57,840 nucleotides of DNA from Pseudobdellovibrionaceae bacterium (GTDB lineage: Bacteria; Bdellovibrionota; Bdellovibrionia; Bdellovibrionales; Bdellovibrionaceae), in assembly GCA_016785955.1 (NCBI GenBank), contig JAEUWH010000088.1, positions 1 to 57,840 on the forward strand, read 5' to 3'. Made by a program: the position numbers and the translations under genes. How positions within the stretch are numbered: the stretch's first letter is position 1; each line of letters opens with the position of its first letter. Below are positions 34,086 to 43,200 of the stretch, piece after piece. The notes under the pieces are model-generated. The model was not told the origin of the DNA and ran no database searches. It saw only the letters and a program-made list of their open reading frames with translations.

Positions 34086-36878
34086 ATGCGAAATATGTTT
34101 ACGGCACTACTCACTCTACTTTTGACCATCTCGTTCACTTTGAATTCCTACGCCGACCGCGGACGAGACTCGACTGCGGCCAATAGACTTGGAATTTTCG
34201 ACTATGTGGCTCCGAACCCGGTCGAGATTGGTTACGGCCATCAATTTTTCGTAGGCACACCACCAAAATCTTTTGAATCGATCGCTCCACGTGCGGTTGG
34301 TCTTAAACGCCACACGAATGATATCATCGCTCGCACCGAAAAAGATAAAACGACTTTGGGACTTGTGCCTTTTGGAGTTATCGATACAGGTGGCGACGTC
34401 ACTAATAATAAAATGCGAAGTATGATGATGTTCGATGTCGAAAATAATCAGATCAAAGGCGCCGGTAAAAACTATGTTTCAGGAAATAATTGGGCCTTCC
34501 CGCACCACATAGACCCTTGGATTTATGCCGTAGGCGCCCAAGGCATCACGTCGGATCAAGCGAATGTTCGAATCGAGGGTGCATTAGAGCAACCCTTAGC
34601 GTATCTTTTTGATTTGAATGACCGAGTAATGAAAACCCTCATGACCGCAATTTCGATCAATCCAAAACTAAAAAACAGTTTCTTTGCTAAAATAAACCAA
34701 TCTAATACAAATATCGTTGGGCTATTTCGACTTCTTAATTACCAAGTCAATGCAGAAGCTGTGACGCAGTTACTGGCCCAAAATAAAGCTCTGCGCCCAA
34801 TTCATAAACCTGAAAATATAGAGCCCGCTTTGAAACCTATTTTTAATTATGCAAAAACGGCGTGGATTATGTCACCCGATTCCGGTTTGCCAGATTTTTT
34901 TTCTCAAACAGATTTAGAGGTTCTTCACGGACTGACAGAGCTTAAACAAGAATTGATAAAAATTTTTGAAACTGCTGATGGTAAGGCGGTCATCAAATCC
35001 ATCGGCAATACTTTCGAGTATATGACGGATCACCACTTCAAAGCAGGCGCTCTACCCGAAATCGTTCAAGCTTATTCCATGGCAAAAATTTCTCAGCAGA
35101 TCGCTTATAAAAAGTTAGGCTCACAGATTTTCTCTCCTTCATTTGATTTCTATATGACAATGAGACGATTACGAGCCGCTAATCCCAATGCGTTCACTTG
35201 GGAACAAGTCATCGAAGGCTCTTTAGAAGGGTACTCTAGAATTCTCGAAACAATGCAACAGGACGGAAAGACATTGCGTGATCGTGGGCTCACAGCGACT
35301 ATTCAGAGTTTGCTAGCTTCAACACCGATGGTTAAGAAATTTATTTTCGGCAACCAACAAACTCAAGATATTGAAGGCGTGCTAAAATACATCGAAGAAA
35401 AAGGAAAACTGCCTTGGATCGAAAATGAAAGCTCGTTGCAACGAAAACTGGCGCTGCGTACAAAAATTCCAGGCATCCACCGGGACTCACAAGAAGAATA
35501 CCACGGTACTCATACAAGCTCGACACCCGAGGGTTACCTCGGCTCATTGGCACGAGCCATTCACTATCGCATAGGATTGAGCCTGATCGTTGGCAACATT
35601 GAAATACAAGATCAAGTGGTTAAGAAAAACTTGGAAGCCATGCATGCATGGATGCAAACGCCAGTGGTCGCTCGCGGGATTCATCACAAAATTACCCAAG
35701 AACTGGGCCTGCCCCTGAACGTGGATATTAGTACGACCGATGGACAGAAAAAATTAGCCGGCTTCATGACTAACCGATTTATACAATACTTAGCACTGGA
35801 CGCCTCACCTTCTCGATCGGGATTGGTTGGTCAAAATCTTCTTTGGGAAATCGTTGACGCCGTAAAGGATATGGCGGTACGAAAAATTCCATTTGGTAAC
35901 TTGTCTATCGGCGGAGAAGTCGTTCAACCCGCTGCTCATCCCACAATCGATACGCCTGATGAAAAAATTGCCTCAATAATGGATTTCCTTTTCGGTGAAT
36001 TTCAAAAACACGTGGTCGCCGAAGCGATGGCTACTCACGGGAAAAACACACTCTATTTCGTCGCGGCTGGAAACGCGAATAATATTGGTGAAGGATACGT
36101 GCGCTCTAATTTTCCGGCTGATTTACGACCGGAATGGTTAAAAAAATTCAAAGACCCGGGACAAACACTGCCTGGTGAAAATTTGAAAAACATCGTCGTT
36201 GTCGAAAGTTCGAATGGTGAAGGACGTTTATCTAACTTCAGTAATAAAGTTTTGACCGATCAAACAGAATTCATGATCAGCGGAGAAAACATTCGCGCTC
36301 AAGCCATGCAGTTTTCATTGGCAACTCCCGAGTCTGTTATTCAAGCGCGCTACCCTGAAATCTATCGACTTCAGCAAGTCATGAACAATGCTATGAACCC
36401 ACGTACAGACGCGCGCGTACGCACGGCCTTTGCCCGTCTTGGAATCGAGGCCGAACAATTTGAATTGATGAAAGATACAATCAACGAAGCTATTGAAATG
36501 GTGAAACATACGTTGAAACTTCAAAATAACGATGCCAAAGCGAATATCAGCGGTACTTCGATGGCCACCCCCAGCGTGGCCTCACTGGCCATGCTTGAAT
36601 TCAGCGAGAAACTTTTGAAATCGGGAAAATTCTATTACCAGGTATACGGAGAGCCCGGTTTTACCCCGACCGATATCATCCAAGATCTGGTTAAAAAATC
36701 GATCTTGGTTCGAATCGGAAATGACAATAACAAAACCAATTCATTAGAAAAACAACAAAGATTTTTGCCAGAGTCAGAAGAAGAAATTCGTTTACGCACT
36801 CAACTGAACAAATCACGCAGTTCGAATGTTCTTTGCCAACGTTTCTATGGAGTTACAATGGGAAAAAAAGCTAAGTAG
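34086..36878 (+). CDS. Secreted subtilisin-family (S8) serine protease with a large insertion
   Basis: 930 residues with signal peptide (FTALLTLLLTISFTLNSYA). The catalytic triad is intact: D100 in PFGVIDTGGDV, H476 in YHGTHTSS, S825 in SGTSMATPSVAS; the oxyanion Asn lies in FVAAGNANN. The Asp-to-His spacing (~375 residues) is about ten times the usual. The insertion is helical (ELKQELIKIFETADGK; AYSMAKISQQIAYKKL) and could be a lid, an inhibitor-like domain or a substrate platform. The C-terminal ~90 residues are basic. It is likely exported and may digest prey or envelope proteins. It stands alone, divergent from the coiled-coil gene. Confidence 0.93.
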   Translation: MRNMFTALLTLLLTISFTLNSYADRGRDSTAANRLGIFDYVAPNPVEIGYGHQFFVGTPPKSFESIAPRAVGLKRHTNDIIARTEKDKTTLGLVPFGVIDTGGDVTNNKMRSMMMFDVENNQIKGAGKNYVSGNNWAFPHHIDPWIYAVGAQGITSDQANVRIEGALEQPLAYLFDLNDRVMKTLMTAISINPKLKNSFFAKINQSNTNIVGLFRLLNYQVNAEAVTQLLAQNKALRPIHKPENIEPALKPIFNYAKTAWIMSPDSGLPDFFSQTDLEVLHGLTELKQELIKIFETADGKAVIKSIGNTFEYMTDHHFKAGALPEIVQAYSMAKISQQIAYKKLGSQIFSPSFDFYMTMRRLRAANPNAFTWEQVIEGSLEGYSRILETMQQDGKTLRDRGLTATIQSLLASTPMVKKFIFGNQQTQDIEGVLKYIEEKGKLPWIENESSLQRKLALRTKIPGIHRDSQEEYHGTHTSSTPEGYLGSLARAIHYRIGLSLIVGNIEIQDQVVKKNLEAMHAWMQTPVVARGIHHKITQELGLPLNVDISTTDGQKKLAGFMTNRFIQYLALDASPSRSGLVGQNLLWEIVDAVKDMAVRKIPFGNLSIGGEVVQPAAHPTIDTPDEKIASIMDFLFGEFQKHVVAEAMATHGKNTLYFVAAGNANNIGEGYVRSNFPADLRPEWLKKFKDPGQTLPGENLKNIVVVESSNGEGRLSNFSNKVLTDQTEFMISGENIRAQAMQFSLATPESVIQARYPEIYRLQQVMNNAMNPRTDARVRTAFARLGIEAEQFELMKDTINEAIEMVKHTLKLQNNDAKANISGTSMATPSVASLAMLEFSEKLLKSGKFYYQVYGEPGFTPTDIIQDLVKKSILVRIGNDNNKTNSLEKQQRFLPESEEEIRLRTQLNKSRSSNVLCQRFYGVTMGKKAK

Positions 36879-36952
36879 GCTTAATTAACATTTAAAGTTC
36901 CAAGCATACGCCCCCCTTCTATTAGGAGGCCGGGCCACCAAGTCCGAGTTTC

Positions 36953-37876
36953 TTAAAAACTCGGCTCTAGTAAGCCCACAGATTTTTTAAACTCAGAGTA
37001 CCGTGCTCTGAGTTTTTCTTTGTTCACCTCAACGATGGCTCTGACCCCGAAACTTTGGATCGTAAAGCTTGAGCACATTGTGCCTACAACACACGCTTTC
37101 TTCAAATCTTCAAAACTTGGTTTTTGATTGAACGACGTCAGGTAGCCAAAAAATCCGCCGGCAAAAGTATCACCCGCGCCTGTGGGATCAACAACATCCG
37201 GGACGGGCATCGCCGGCAACAAATAGAAACCGTCGGTTTTAGAATACAGCACAAAGCCGTATTCCCCACGTTTGATCACAACAAATTGGGGACCCATCGC
37301 ACAGATTTTCGGAGCGGCTTCAATCGCATTTTTCGCACCAGTCAATTGATCCGCTTCGCCTTCGTTAATGAGAATTACATTTACGTTTTTTAATACATTT
37401 AATAATGCTTCACGTTTTGATTGGATCCAAAAATTCATTGTGTCCATACCCACAAATTTAGGATCCTTAATTTGACTTAAAACTTGCAATTGCAATTCAG
37501 GCGCAATGTTGGCCAAGAATACAAACGGAGTATCCGTGTAAGACGCAGGCAATTTGGGATTGAAATGTTCAAAAACGTTCAGCTCCGTCTTCAATGTTTT
37601 TGCCTCGTTCATATCGCCTTCGTACTTACCTTCCCAATGAAATGTTTTTCCAGGAACAGTTTCTAAACCTGACAAATCCACTTTACGCTTGAGCAACATG
37701 TCTTTATCCGATGCCGAGTAGTCTTCACCCACCACGCCCACCACGCGCACACCACAAAACAAGCTCGCCGCTAACGAAAAATAATTAGCTGATCCACCCA
37801 ATGTTTTATCGGCTTTTCCTGAAGGTGTTTGGATAGAATCATAGGCTAAAGATCCCACAACTAGTAATTGCGACAT
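36953..37876 (-). CDS. PfkB-family carbohydrate/nucleoside kinase
   Basis: 307 residues of the ribokinase/PfkB superfamily. The N-terminal motif is TLGGSANYFSLAASL; the C-terminal signature is DPTGAGDTFAGGFFGYL with the catalytic Asp and anion hole GAGD. The adenosine-kinase-like start (VVGSLAYDSIQTPSG) leaves the substrate open (sugar or nucleoside). The ATG is preceded by AAAAGGAACCGTC. It lies downstream of rlmN with a 15-base gap. Confidence 0.9.
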   Translation of the reverse strand: MSQLLVVGSLAYDSIQTPSGKADKTLGGSANYFSLAASLFCGVRVVGVVGEDYSASDKDMLLKRKVDLSGLETVPGKTFHWEGKYEGDMNEAKTLKTELNVFEHFNPKLPASYTDTPFVFLANIAPELQLQVLSQIKDPKFVGMDTMNFWIQSKREALLNVLKNVNVILINEGEADQLTGAKNAIEAAPKICAMGPQFVVIKRGEYGFVLYSKTDGFYLLPAMPVPDVVDPTGAGDTFAGGFFGYLTSFNQKPSFEDLKKACVVGTMCSSFTIQSFGVRAIVEVNKEKLRARYSEFKKSVGLLEPSF

Positions 37877-37891
37877 GACGGTTCCTTTTGG

Positions 37892-39049
37892 TTAAGTATG
37901 AGTGTTGTTCTCTGAATTTGATCGTAAATGCAACGTGCGAGTCAACTTGGAATTCGACGTATCCATTTGCTTAGGATGACTTTCAAATTCGCTGCGCAAT
38001 TGCCCACACGCTGCAAAGATATCCCGCCCCATCGTACGACGTAATAATACGTGAACTCCCAAGCGCATCAATTCATTTTGAAACTTCAGAATTTGACTGT
38101 CAGACGGACGTTCAAAACCAGAACCAGGGTGTTCATTGAATGGAATGATGTTAATCTTGCACGGAATATGTTTCGTTAACTGATATAACTTTTGCGCATG
38201 CTCGACCTGGTCGGTGATGCCTTTAAGTAACACGTATTCAAACGTCACCATATCACCCGACTCTTTGTAATTCTCTTCGCAGGCCTTTAAAAGATCTTTT
38301 AAAGGATACTTTTTATTGATCGGCATGATTTGACTGCGACTTTCATCATCATAACCATTCAGACTGACTGCCAGACGCGTCTTATGATGCGCGATTTTCC
38401 ACATCTCTGGAACAATCCCCGATGTCGATACGGTCACACGACGACGAGAAAAATTAACTCCCCACTGAGAATTCAAAATCTCTACGGCTTTAAAAACCTC
38501 GTCCGAATTGTCCAGTGGTTCGCCCATTCCCATAAACACGATGTTCGTCAATCTTTGATCACCCGTTAAGGTGTTTTGAACTTGCAAAAACTGACCAACA
38601 ATTTGATCCGACGATAACCGCTTTTGCAGTTTTTGCTTGCCCGTGAAACAAAACTTGCAGGCCATGTTGCAACCCACTTCTGATGACACACACAACGTCA
38701 TGCGGTCTTCCGCCGGGATCACAACCGCTTCCACGGTTTTTCCATCACCAACATCAAATAAAAACTTTTGAGTTCCATCTTTGCTTTTCAAGTGGGTTTT
38801 GATTGCTGGCAATTCAAATGTCAGCATATTACCAAGTTCCGCACGGAAATCCTTAGACAAATTAGTCATCTGTTCCGCATCGGTAACTTTTTTATCGTAT
38901 ACCCATTTATAAACCTGCTGAGCACGAAATTTTTCTTTGCCAAATGACTTAAATAGCACCTCTAGGTCCGCTAACGTTAACGAGAAAAAATTACGAGGCG
39001 ACGACGAGTTAACTATTGGCGTTACTACACTTTGAGTCTCTGTTTGCAT
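37892..39049 (-). CDS. rlmN: Dual-specificity RNA methyltransferase RlmN
   Basis: A 385-residue radical-SAM enzyme methylating A2503 of 23S rRNA and A37 of some tRNAs. The radical-SAM cysteines are C127, C131 and C134 (GCNMACKFC), with MGMGEPLDN, SLNGYDDESR and the second catalytic Cys in MGRDIFAACGQL. The C-terminal ~30 residues after the catalytic region are an extension of low conservation. The gene follows the heptose kinase by 33 bases. Confidence 0.97.
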   Translation of the reverse strand: MQTETQSVVTPIVNSSSPRNFFSLTLADLEVLFKSFGKEKFRAQQVYKWVYDKKVTDAEQMTNLSKDFRAELGNMLTFELPAIKTHLKSKDGTQKFLFDVGDGKTVEAVVIPAEDRMTLCVSSEVGCNMACKFCFTGKQKLQKRLSSDQIVGQFLQVQNTLTGDQRLTNIVFMGMGEPLDNSDEVFKAVEILNSQWGVNFSRRRVTVSTSGIVPEMWKIAHHKTRLAVSLNGYDDESRSQIMPINKKYPLKDLLKACEENYKESGDMVTFEYVLLKGITDQVEHAQKLYQLTKHIPCKINIIPFNEHPGSGFERPSDSQILKFQNELMRLGVHVLLRRTMGRDIFAACGQLRSEFESHPKQMDTSNSKLTRTLHLRSNSENNTHT

Positions 39050-39082
39050 GGACAGAGATATGCCCGTTTTTCACATAAAAAG

Positions 39083-40114
39083 CTAGTGTGAAATAAATTC
39101 AACCATCTCTTTGAGATCACACGGTACGCAGCCAACTTTGCTGACCACATTACCCGCCGCTACGTTTGCTAAAAGGCAGGACTCATTCAATGAGAACCCC
39201 GCCACTTGCGAAAGTGCGATCGTGGCAATGACCGTGTCGCCCGCTCCGGTGACATCGAAAACCCGTTTCGCAAACGTGGGTACCTCAGTAATTCTTTCAC
39301 CCGAAAATATCGTCATTCCCTCTTTTCCTCGAGTGATAACGATATCTTTGGTGCTGAGTCTCTTTTGCAAAGTTTGCCCGATTTCATAAACTTTGTTTGG
39401 ATTTTCTTTCAAATCTTCAAAATTATAACCAGCAAGCACCAAGGACTCATCATAGTTCGGCTTGAACAAAGAAGCCCCTCGATAGAACGACAACGGTTGC
39501 GTGCGGTGTGGATCTACATACACAGGAATTTGCAGCCGATTGGCTTCACCTATCAATTTCTGACTGAGCTGTTCATCAAAAATACCTTTAGCATAGTCCT
39601 GAAGAATCACACCATCATACTGACTAATAGAATCACAAAACGTTTTGAACAACCGAGTGCTGACCGTCTCTGACAAATATTTCTTAAGCTCATAATCGAT
39701 TCTGACAATATGATGAGGGCCAGCCATAACCCGAGATTTACGAGTCGTCGGCCGCGTCGTATCCACTTGGATCAAGTCCCAAGGAATTTTCGCTTCTTTA
39801 AACAAAGGCTTCAGCAAATCCGCGCCAAAATCATCACCCACGACCGAAAGAATGCCCACCTGTGCTCCCAGGGCCGTAATATTTTGTGCTACATTGGCGG
39901 ACAAACCTAAACGCTTTTCTTCAGACTCGACATCCATCACAGGAACGGGCGCTTCTGGAGAAATACGTTTAACGGCCCCAATAATATACTCATCAAGTCC
40001 CACGTCTCCGACAACCAAAATTTTCTTTCCCGCCAGCAATGGAATTTTTTTTAAGATCTGACTTCGACGAATAGTATCGAACTCGATTTTTTCAACATTA
40101 AAATTTGCTTTCAA
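39083..40114 (-). CDS. hldA: D-glycero-beta-D-manno-heptose-7-phosphate kinase
   Basis: A 343-residue PfkB-type kinase matching the N-terminal half of E. coli HldE (RfaE1): VVGDVGLDEYIIGAVKRISP, SANVAQNITALGAQVGILSV, TRKSRVMAG and the anion hole DVTGAGDTVIATIAL. It makes heptose-1,7-bisphosphate for LPS inner core. The adenylyltransferase half is absent, so the pathway is split as in bacteria with separate hldA and hldC. The start is a TTG immediately after the TelA stop (TAATTG), with GAGGG 5 bases upstream, so it is translationally coupled to TelA. Confidence 0.92.
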   Translation of the reverse strand: MKANFNVEKIEFDTIRRSQILKKIPLLAGKKILVVGDVGLDEYIIGAVKRISPEAPVPVMDVESEEKRLGLSANVAQNITALGAQVGILSVVGDDFGADLLKPLFKEAKIPWDLIQVDTTRPTTRKSRVMAGPHHIVRIDYELKKYLSETVSTRLFKTFCDSISQYDGVILQDYAKGIFDEQLSQKLIGEANRLQIPVYVDPHRTQPLSFYRGASLFKPNYDESLVLAGYNFEDLKENPNKVYEIGQTLQKRLSTKDIVITRGKEGMTIFSGERITEVPTFAKRVFDVTGAGDTVIATIALSQVAGFSLNESCLLANVAAGNVVSKVGCVPCDLKEMVEFISH

Positions 40115-41317
40115 TTAACCCTCGATGGAAATAACCGGTTTAGCTTGATTGCCTTTGTCCATTTTGGCTATAGACGACTGAGCCTCGGTAGTCAATTTCT
40201 CCATCTCGATCACGGCCTGAGCCATTTGCGGCAGGGCCTTTTGACGAAATGTTGATATGTCATCCATCGCTGTTCGCAGATCCTGAAACGCGACCTTCAA
40301 CGTATCCATGTTCAAACTGGCGGACGACGCTTGTTTTTGAATTTCTACGCCCTGAGTTTTCAAGCGACTGGCCGTACCCGCGATCAAATCATTTGTGGTT
40401 TGATTCACACTGTTGATTTTACCCAGTACAATTTTCTGATTGGCCAACGCCATCGCCACCGTCGCGGCCACTTGCAATGCACTGACCGTTACGTTCAGTG
40501 AACGATTCACCCCACGCACGAGTTCTTTATTATTGCGCATGATAATTTCCGTCGCGATCACACCTTGCTGATTCACCGCCAATTGCTGTTGCAAATCGAT
40601 AATGCGTTGACGAAGGGGAAATAAAATCTCTTCGCTTAAAAACTTTTGCTGTTCACTGCCGGCTGTCACTTCACGATCCAATTTATATTGCAGTTTCGTA
40701 TCGATGGTTTGCGACAACCCAATCAATTGCGTCAGTTTGTCACTGATTTCACGCATGCTTTTTTGGTCTTCTACCAATGTGATATTGTCACGTTGAAGCT
40801 GGTCTCGGCCGCTCTCCAATGATTTGATAATCGCCGCGATGACATCTTGAGCCGATTCGAATTTAGAAAAATATTTTTTTAATGGATTGCCTAAACCAGG
40901 AATAAAACCCAACGTCCGCGACAACCATCCTTCTTCAAAACTAAACTTAGCAGGATCTAGTTCCTCGACTTTCAATTTCAAATTCACTAACGAGTTCGCA
41001 ACATCGCTGCCTTCACCAGACTTTTCGGAAAGCTTTTTCACCGGCTGCTTCAGCAGCTCGCTTTTCTTGGCCGCTTCTCGTTGCAAATCTAGCCCGAAAG
41101 TATCCACCGCGGCTTTGTTATCCTCGCGGCCTTTGTAATCTTGCGGATTCAAATTCAAAATACGATCCACAAATTGCGCCGCCTTTTGCTCGAGCTGAGC
41201 CTGACCCGCCCCCGCCTCGATGGCTTGTTTAGGATCACTGAGCGCTAAATCTTTTTTAATACTCTCTGTTGAAAATAAATCATCAATGCGTGTATTTTCT
41301 GCTGTTTTAGTTTCCAT
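40115..41317 (-). CDS. TelA-family (toxic anion resistance-like) protein
   Basis: 400 residues of the TelA/KlaA family (PF05816). Features are SRTLGFIPGLGNPLKKYFSK, the long helical arms, LSEEILFPLRQRIIDLQQQL, and MRNNKELVRGVNRSLNVTVSAL followed by VAATVAMALANQKIVL. Family members are cytoplasmic, often linked to envelope or tellurite stress and commonly encoded next to SPFH/YdjI or XpaC proteins, as here. It is adjacent to the SPFH gene (11-base gap) and to hldA (no gap). Confidence 0.92.
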   Translation of the reverse strand: METKTAENTRIDDLFSTESIKKDLALSDPKQAIEAGAGQAQLEQKAAQFVDRILNLNPQDYKGREDNKAAVDTFGLDLQREAAKKSELLKQPVKKLSEKSGEGSDVANSLVNLKLKVEELDPAKFSFEEGWLSRTLGFIPGLGNPLKKYFSKFESAQDVIAAIIKSLESGRDQLQRDNITLVEDQKSMREISDKLTQLIGLSQTIDTKLQYKLDREVTAGSEQQKFLSEEILFPLRQRIIDLQQQLAVNQQGVIATEIIMRNNKELVRGVNRSLNVTVSALQVAATVAMALANQKIVLGKINSVNQTTNDLIAGTASRLKTQGVEIQKQASSASLNMDTLKVAFQDLRTAMDDISTFRQKALPQMAQAVIEMEKLTTEAQSSIAKMDKGNQAKPVISIEG

Positions 41318-41328
41318 TTTTCAATCCT

Positions 41329-42321
41329 CTATTTAATTTGCTTCAACAATTCTGCTTTTTTAGTTTCAAACTCGGCGTCAGAAATAACACCTTTCGTTTT
41401 AAGGTCATGCAATTGATTAATTGTTTTCAAAATGCCCTCGTTCGCATCCGCGCCAGACCCGCCACCTGACTCGCTACCTTGAAACGACTTCGCCATATTC
41501 TGCCCCATCGCCAACGCCGCCGCCAACTCTATGCCCGCCGAAGTTCCTGCGCCCGTGCCACCTTTCGTAAGACTCTCGGCCGTTTGAAATTGAGTATAGT
41601 CCTTCATGTTACCCGTGATTTTCATCCCACCGATTTTATCGATCTGCGCCTGCACCTCTTCCGGCAATGAAACGCTTTGTACGAAAAAGGATTCTAGGCT
41701 GAGACCGTAATTACTAAAGTCATCCATCAACTGTGTTTTCAATGTTTGCGAAAAGCTTTCCTGGTGAGCCGCCATATCCAAAAATGAAATTTGTGATTTA
41801 CCAAAATATGTCGCCAGCGAGGTTAAAATTGTCGATTTCAATTGTCCTTCCAAATCACCCGCCGTAAACACCTCTTGATTCGCCGAAAGTTTTTGAAAAA
41901 ATACTTTTGGATTTTTCAGACGGTAGCTGAACGTGCCAAAGGCACGAATACGCACAACGCCAAAGTCTTTATCACGAACCGTGATCGGCGAGGCCGTACC
42001 CCACTTTTGATCAATCTGCTCATTCGTCGTAAAAAATATCAAGTCCGACTTAAACGGAGATTGAAATGCTTTATCCCAATTTTGCAAATTTGTTAGCACC
42101 GGAAGATTCCGAGTCGCCAGCGTATGCATTCCCGGGCCAAACAGATCCGCCACAACGCCCTCGTTCACAAATAACGCGATTTGCGTTTGGCGAACGGTCA
42201 ACTGCGCGCCATTTTGAATTTCCCGGTCTTGCATTGGGTATCGATAAGATAAAACTCCCGGCGCTTCATCCGACCATTCGATAACATCGATCAATTGTTT
42301 TTTAAAAAAATTAAATACCAT
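41329..42321 (-). CDS. SPFH-domain (virion-core/YdjI-like) protein with SHOCT tail
   Basis: About 330 residues from ATG 42321, chosen over an ATG 16 codons up because GGGAG lies 6 bases before it. The SPFH/Band-7-like body (LTVRQTQIALFVNEGVVADLF; RIRAFGTFSYRLKNPKVFF) matches the YdjI/virion-core-like group. A Gly/Ser-rich linker leads to a SHOCT-type tail (LHDLKTKGVISDAEFETKK). It probably forms membrane-associated oligomers. It is the first gene of the TelA-hldA-rlmN-PfkB run. Confidence 0.88.
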   Translation of the reverse strand: MVFNFFKKQLIDVIEWSDEAPGVLSYRYPMQDREIQNGAQLTVRQTQIALFVNEGVVADLFGPGMHTLATRNLPVLTNLQNWDKAFQSPFKSDLIFFTTNEQIDQKWGTASPITVRDKDFGVVRIRAFGTFSYRLKNPKVFFQKLSANQEVFTAGDLEGQLKSTILTSLATYFGKSQISFLDMAAHQESFSQTLKTQLMDDFSNYGLSLESFFVQSVSLPEEVQAQIDKIGGMKITGNMKDYTQFQTAESLTKGGTGAGTSAGIELAAALAMGQNMAKSFQGSESGGGSGADANEGILKTINQLHDLKTKGVISDAEFETKKAELLKQIK

Positions 42322-42434
42322 GCGGTCTCCCATCCAAAAAGATGCCCCTAAAATATATCCAGAGTTCATCCAGGTGACAATAAAGCACTTCTATAACTGA
42401 TTGCGTAGCGACACGGTCCGCGACCCACATGGCG

Positions 42435-42475
42435 ACTGTTATTGCAGTCGTTATTTTAACGGCCGCAATAACAGT
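42435..42475. promoter_or_regulatory. Hairpin in the divergent promoter region of the SPFH operon
   Basis: ACTGTTATTGC (42435-42445) is the exact reverse complement of GCAATAACAGT (42465-42475). Inside, CGTTA/TAACG forms a second stem. The whole lies about midway in the 222-bp gap between the divergent SPFH and membrane-protein genes, so it could be an operator for a dimeric repressor or a 5' UTR structure. Confidence 0.7.
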
Positions 42476-42543
42476 TGGTTAACTTGTTGCAAAACTCTGA
42501 AGAAACGATTTAATAAGAGCAAAATTTGCTCAGGAGTCTATGA

Positions 42544-43182
42544 ATGTTTTGGTTTTTTATCATCGCTGCCCTTCTTGTAGTTGCACTTGTTTTCATCAGT
42601 CGCGCTTTGATCAGAAAAAGCCAAAATTATTCCCCGACCCCCTCGCTCAATGATGTCAATAGTTCAACAAAAACGTTTAAAGCCGACCTTTTCAAATTGC
42701 AGTTTACCGAAAACGCCGAATCTTACGGCGAGAAAGTCTCGCAACAATTTGATGAACTTGAAAATAAATACAGTGCGTACTTGCAAACGCTGAATCAAAA
42801 GTTTAACCCCAGTGAAATGACGTACGATCGTTATCTGCAACCCGTACAGCAAGTACAACTCAGCCTCGTGGAAAATTTCAAAAAACTAAAAGATGTCGTC
42901 GTTTTTATCGGCCACAATGCGGCTGTCATCAAATCCCTCCATCAAAAATCCTCTGATGCGCTCTCGGTGGATGAAAAGAACAAGTTAGAAATTCAAAAAA
43001 AGTATTTGAATCATTTTGATGAATTGTTTGCCATGAACCAAAAGGCTCTCAACGAGCTGGACCAATTGAATCTTTCTTTGGGGCAGATCACGAACTCGTC
43101 ATCGGACCCCAAACAAATTGAATATCTAGTGAAAGAACTTGCCGGACTATCGGAACGGGCCAAAAAATACAATTTGCACTAG
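42544..43182 (+). CDS. Membrane-anchored coiled-coil protein
   Basis: 212 residues: one N-terminal transmembrane helix (WFFIIAALLVVALVFISRAL), then a helical cytoplasmic domain (EKVSQQFDELENKYSAYLQT; QIEYLVKELAGLSERAKKY). AGGAG sits 8 bases before the ATG. It is divergent from the SPFH-TelA run. Its topology recalls XpaC-type partners of TelA, but I see no sequence signature to prove it. Confidence 0.72.
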   Translation: MFWFFIIAALLVVALVFISRALIRKSQNYSPTPSLNDVNSSTKTFKADLFKLQFTENAESYGEKVSQQFDELENKYSAYLQTLNQKFNPSEMTYDRYLQPVQQVQLSLVENFKKLKDVVVFIGHNAAVIKSLHQKSSDALSVDEKNKLEIQKKYLNHFDELFAMNQKALNELDQLNLSLGQITNSSSDPKQIEYLVKELAGLSERAKKYNLH

Positions 43183-43200
43183 CCACATGCCGGCGAAACT

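Noticed and set aside
40115-41317. Tellurite-resistance island
   Set aside because: TelA here is in a chromosomal run with hldA and rlmN, with no ter genes or mobility genes.
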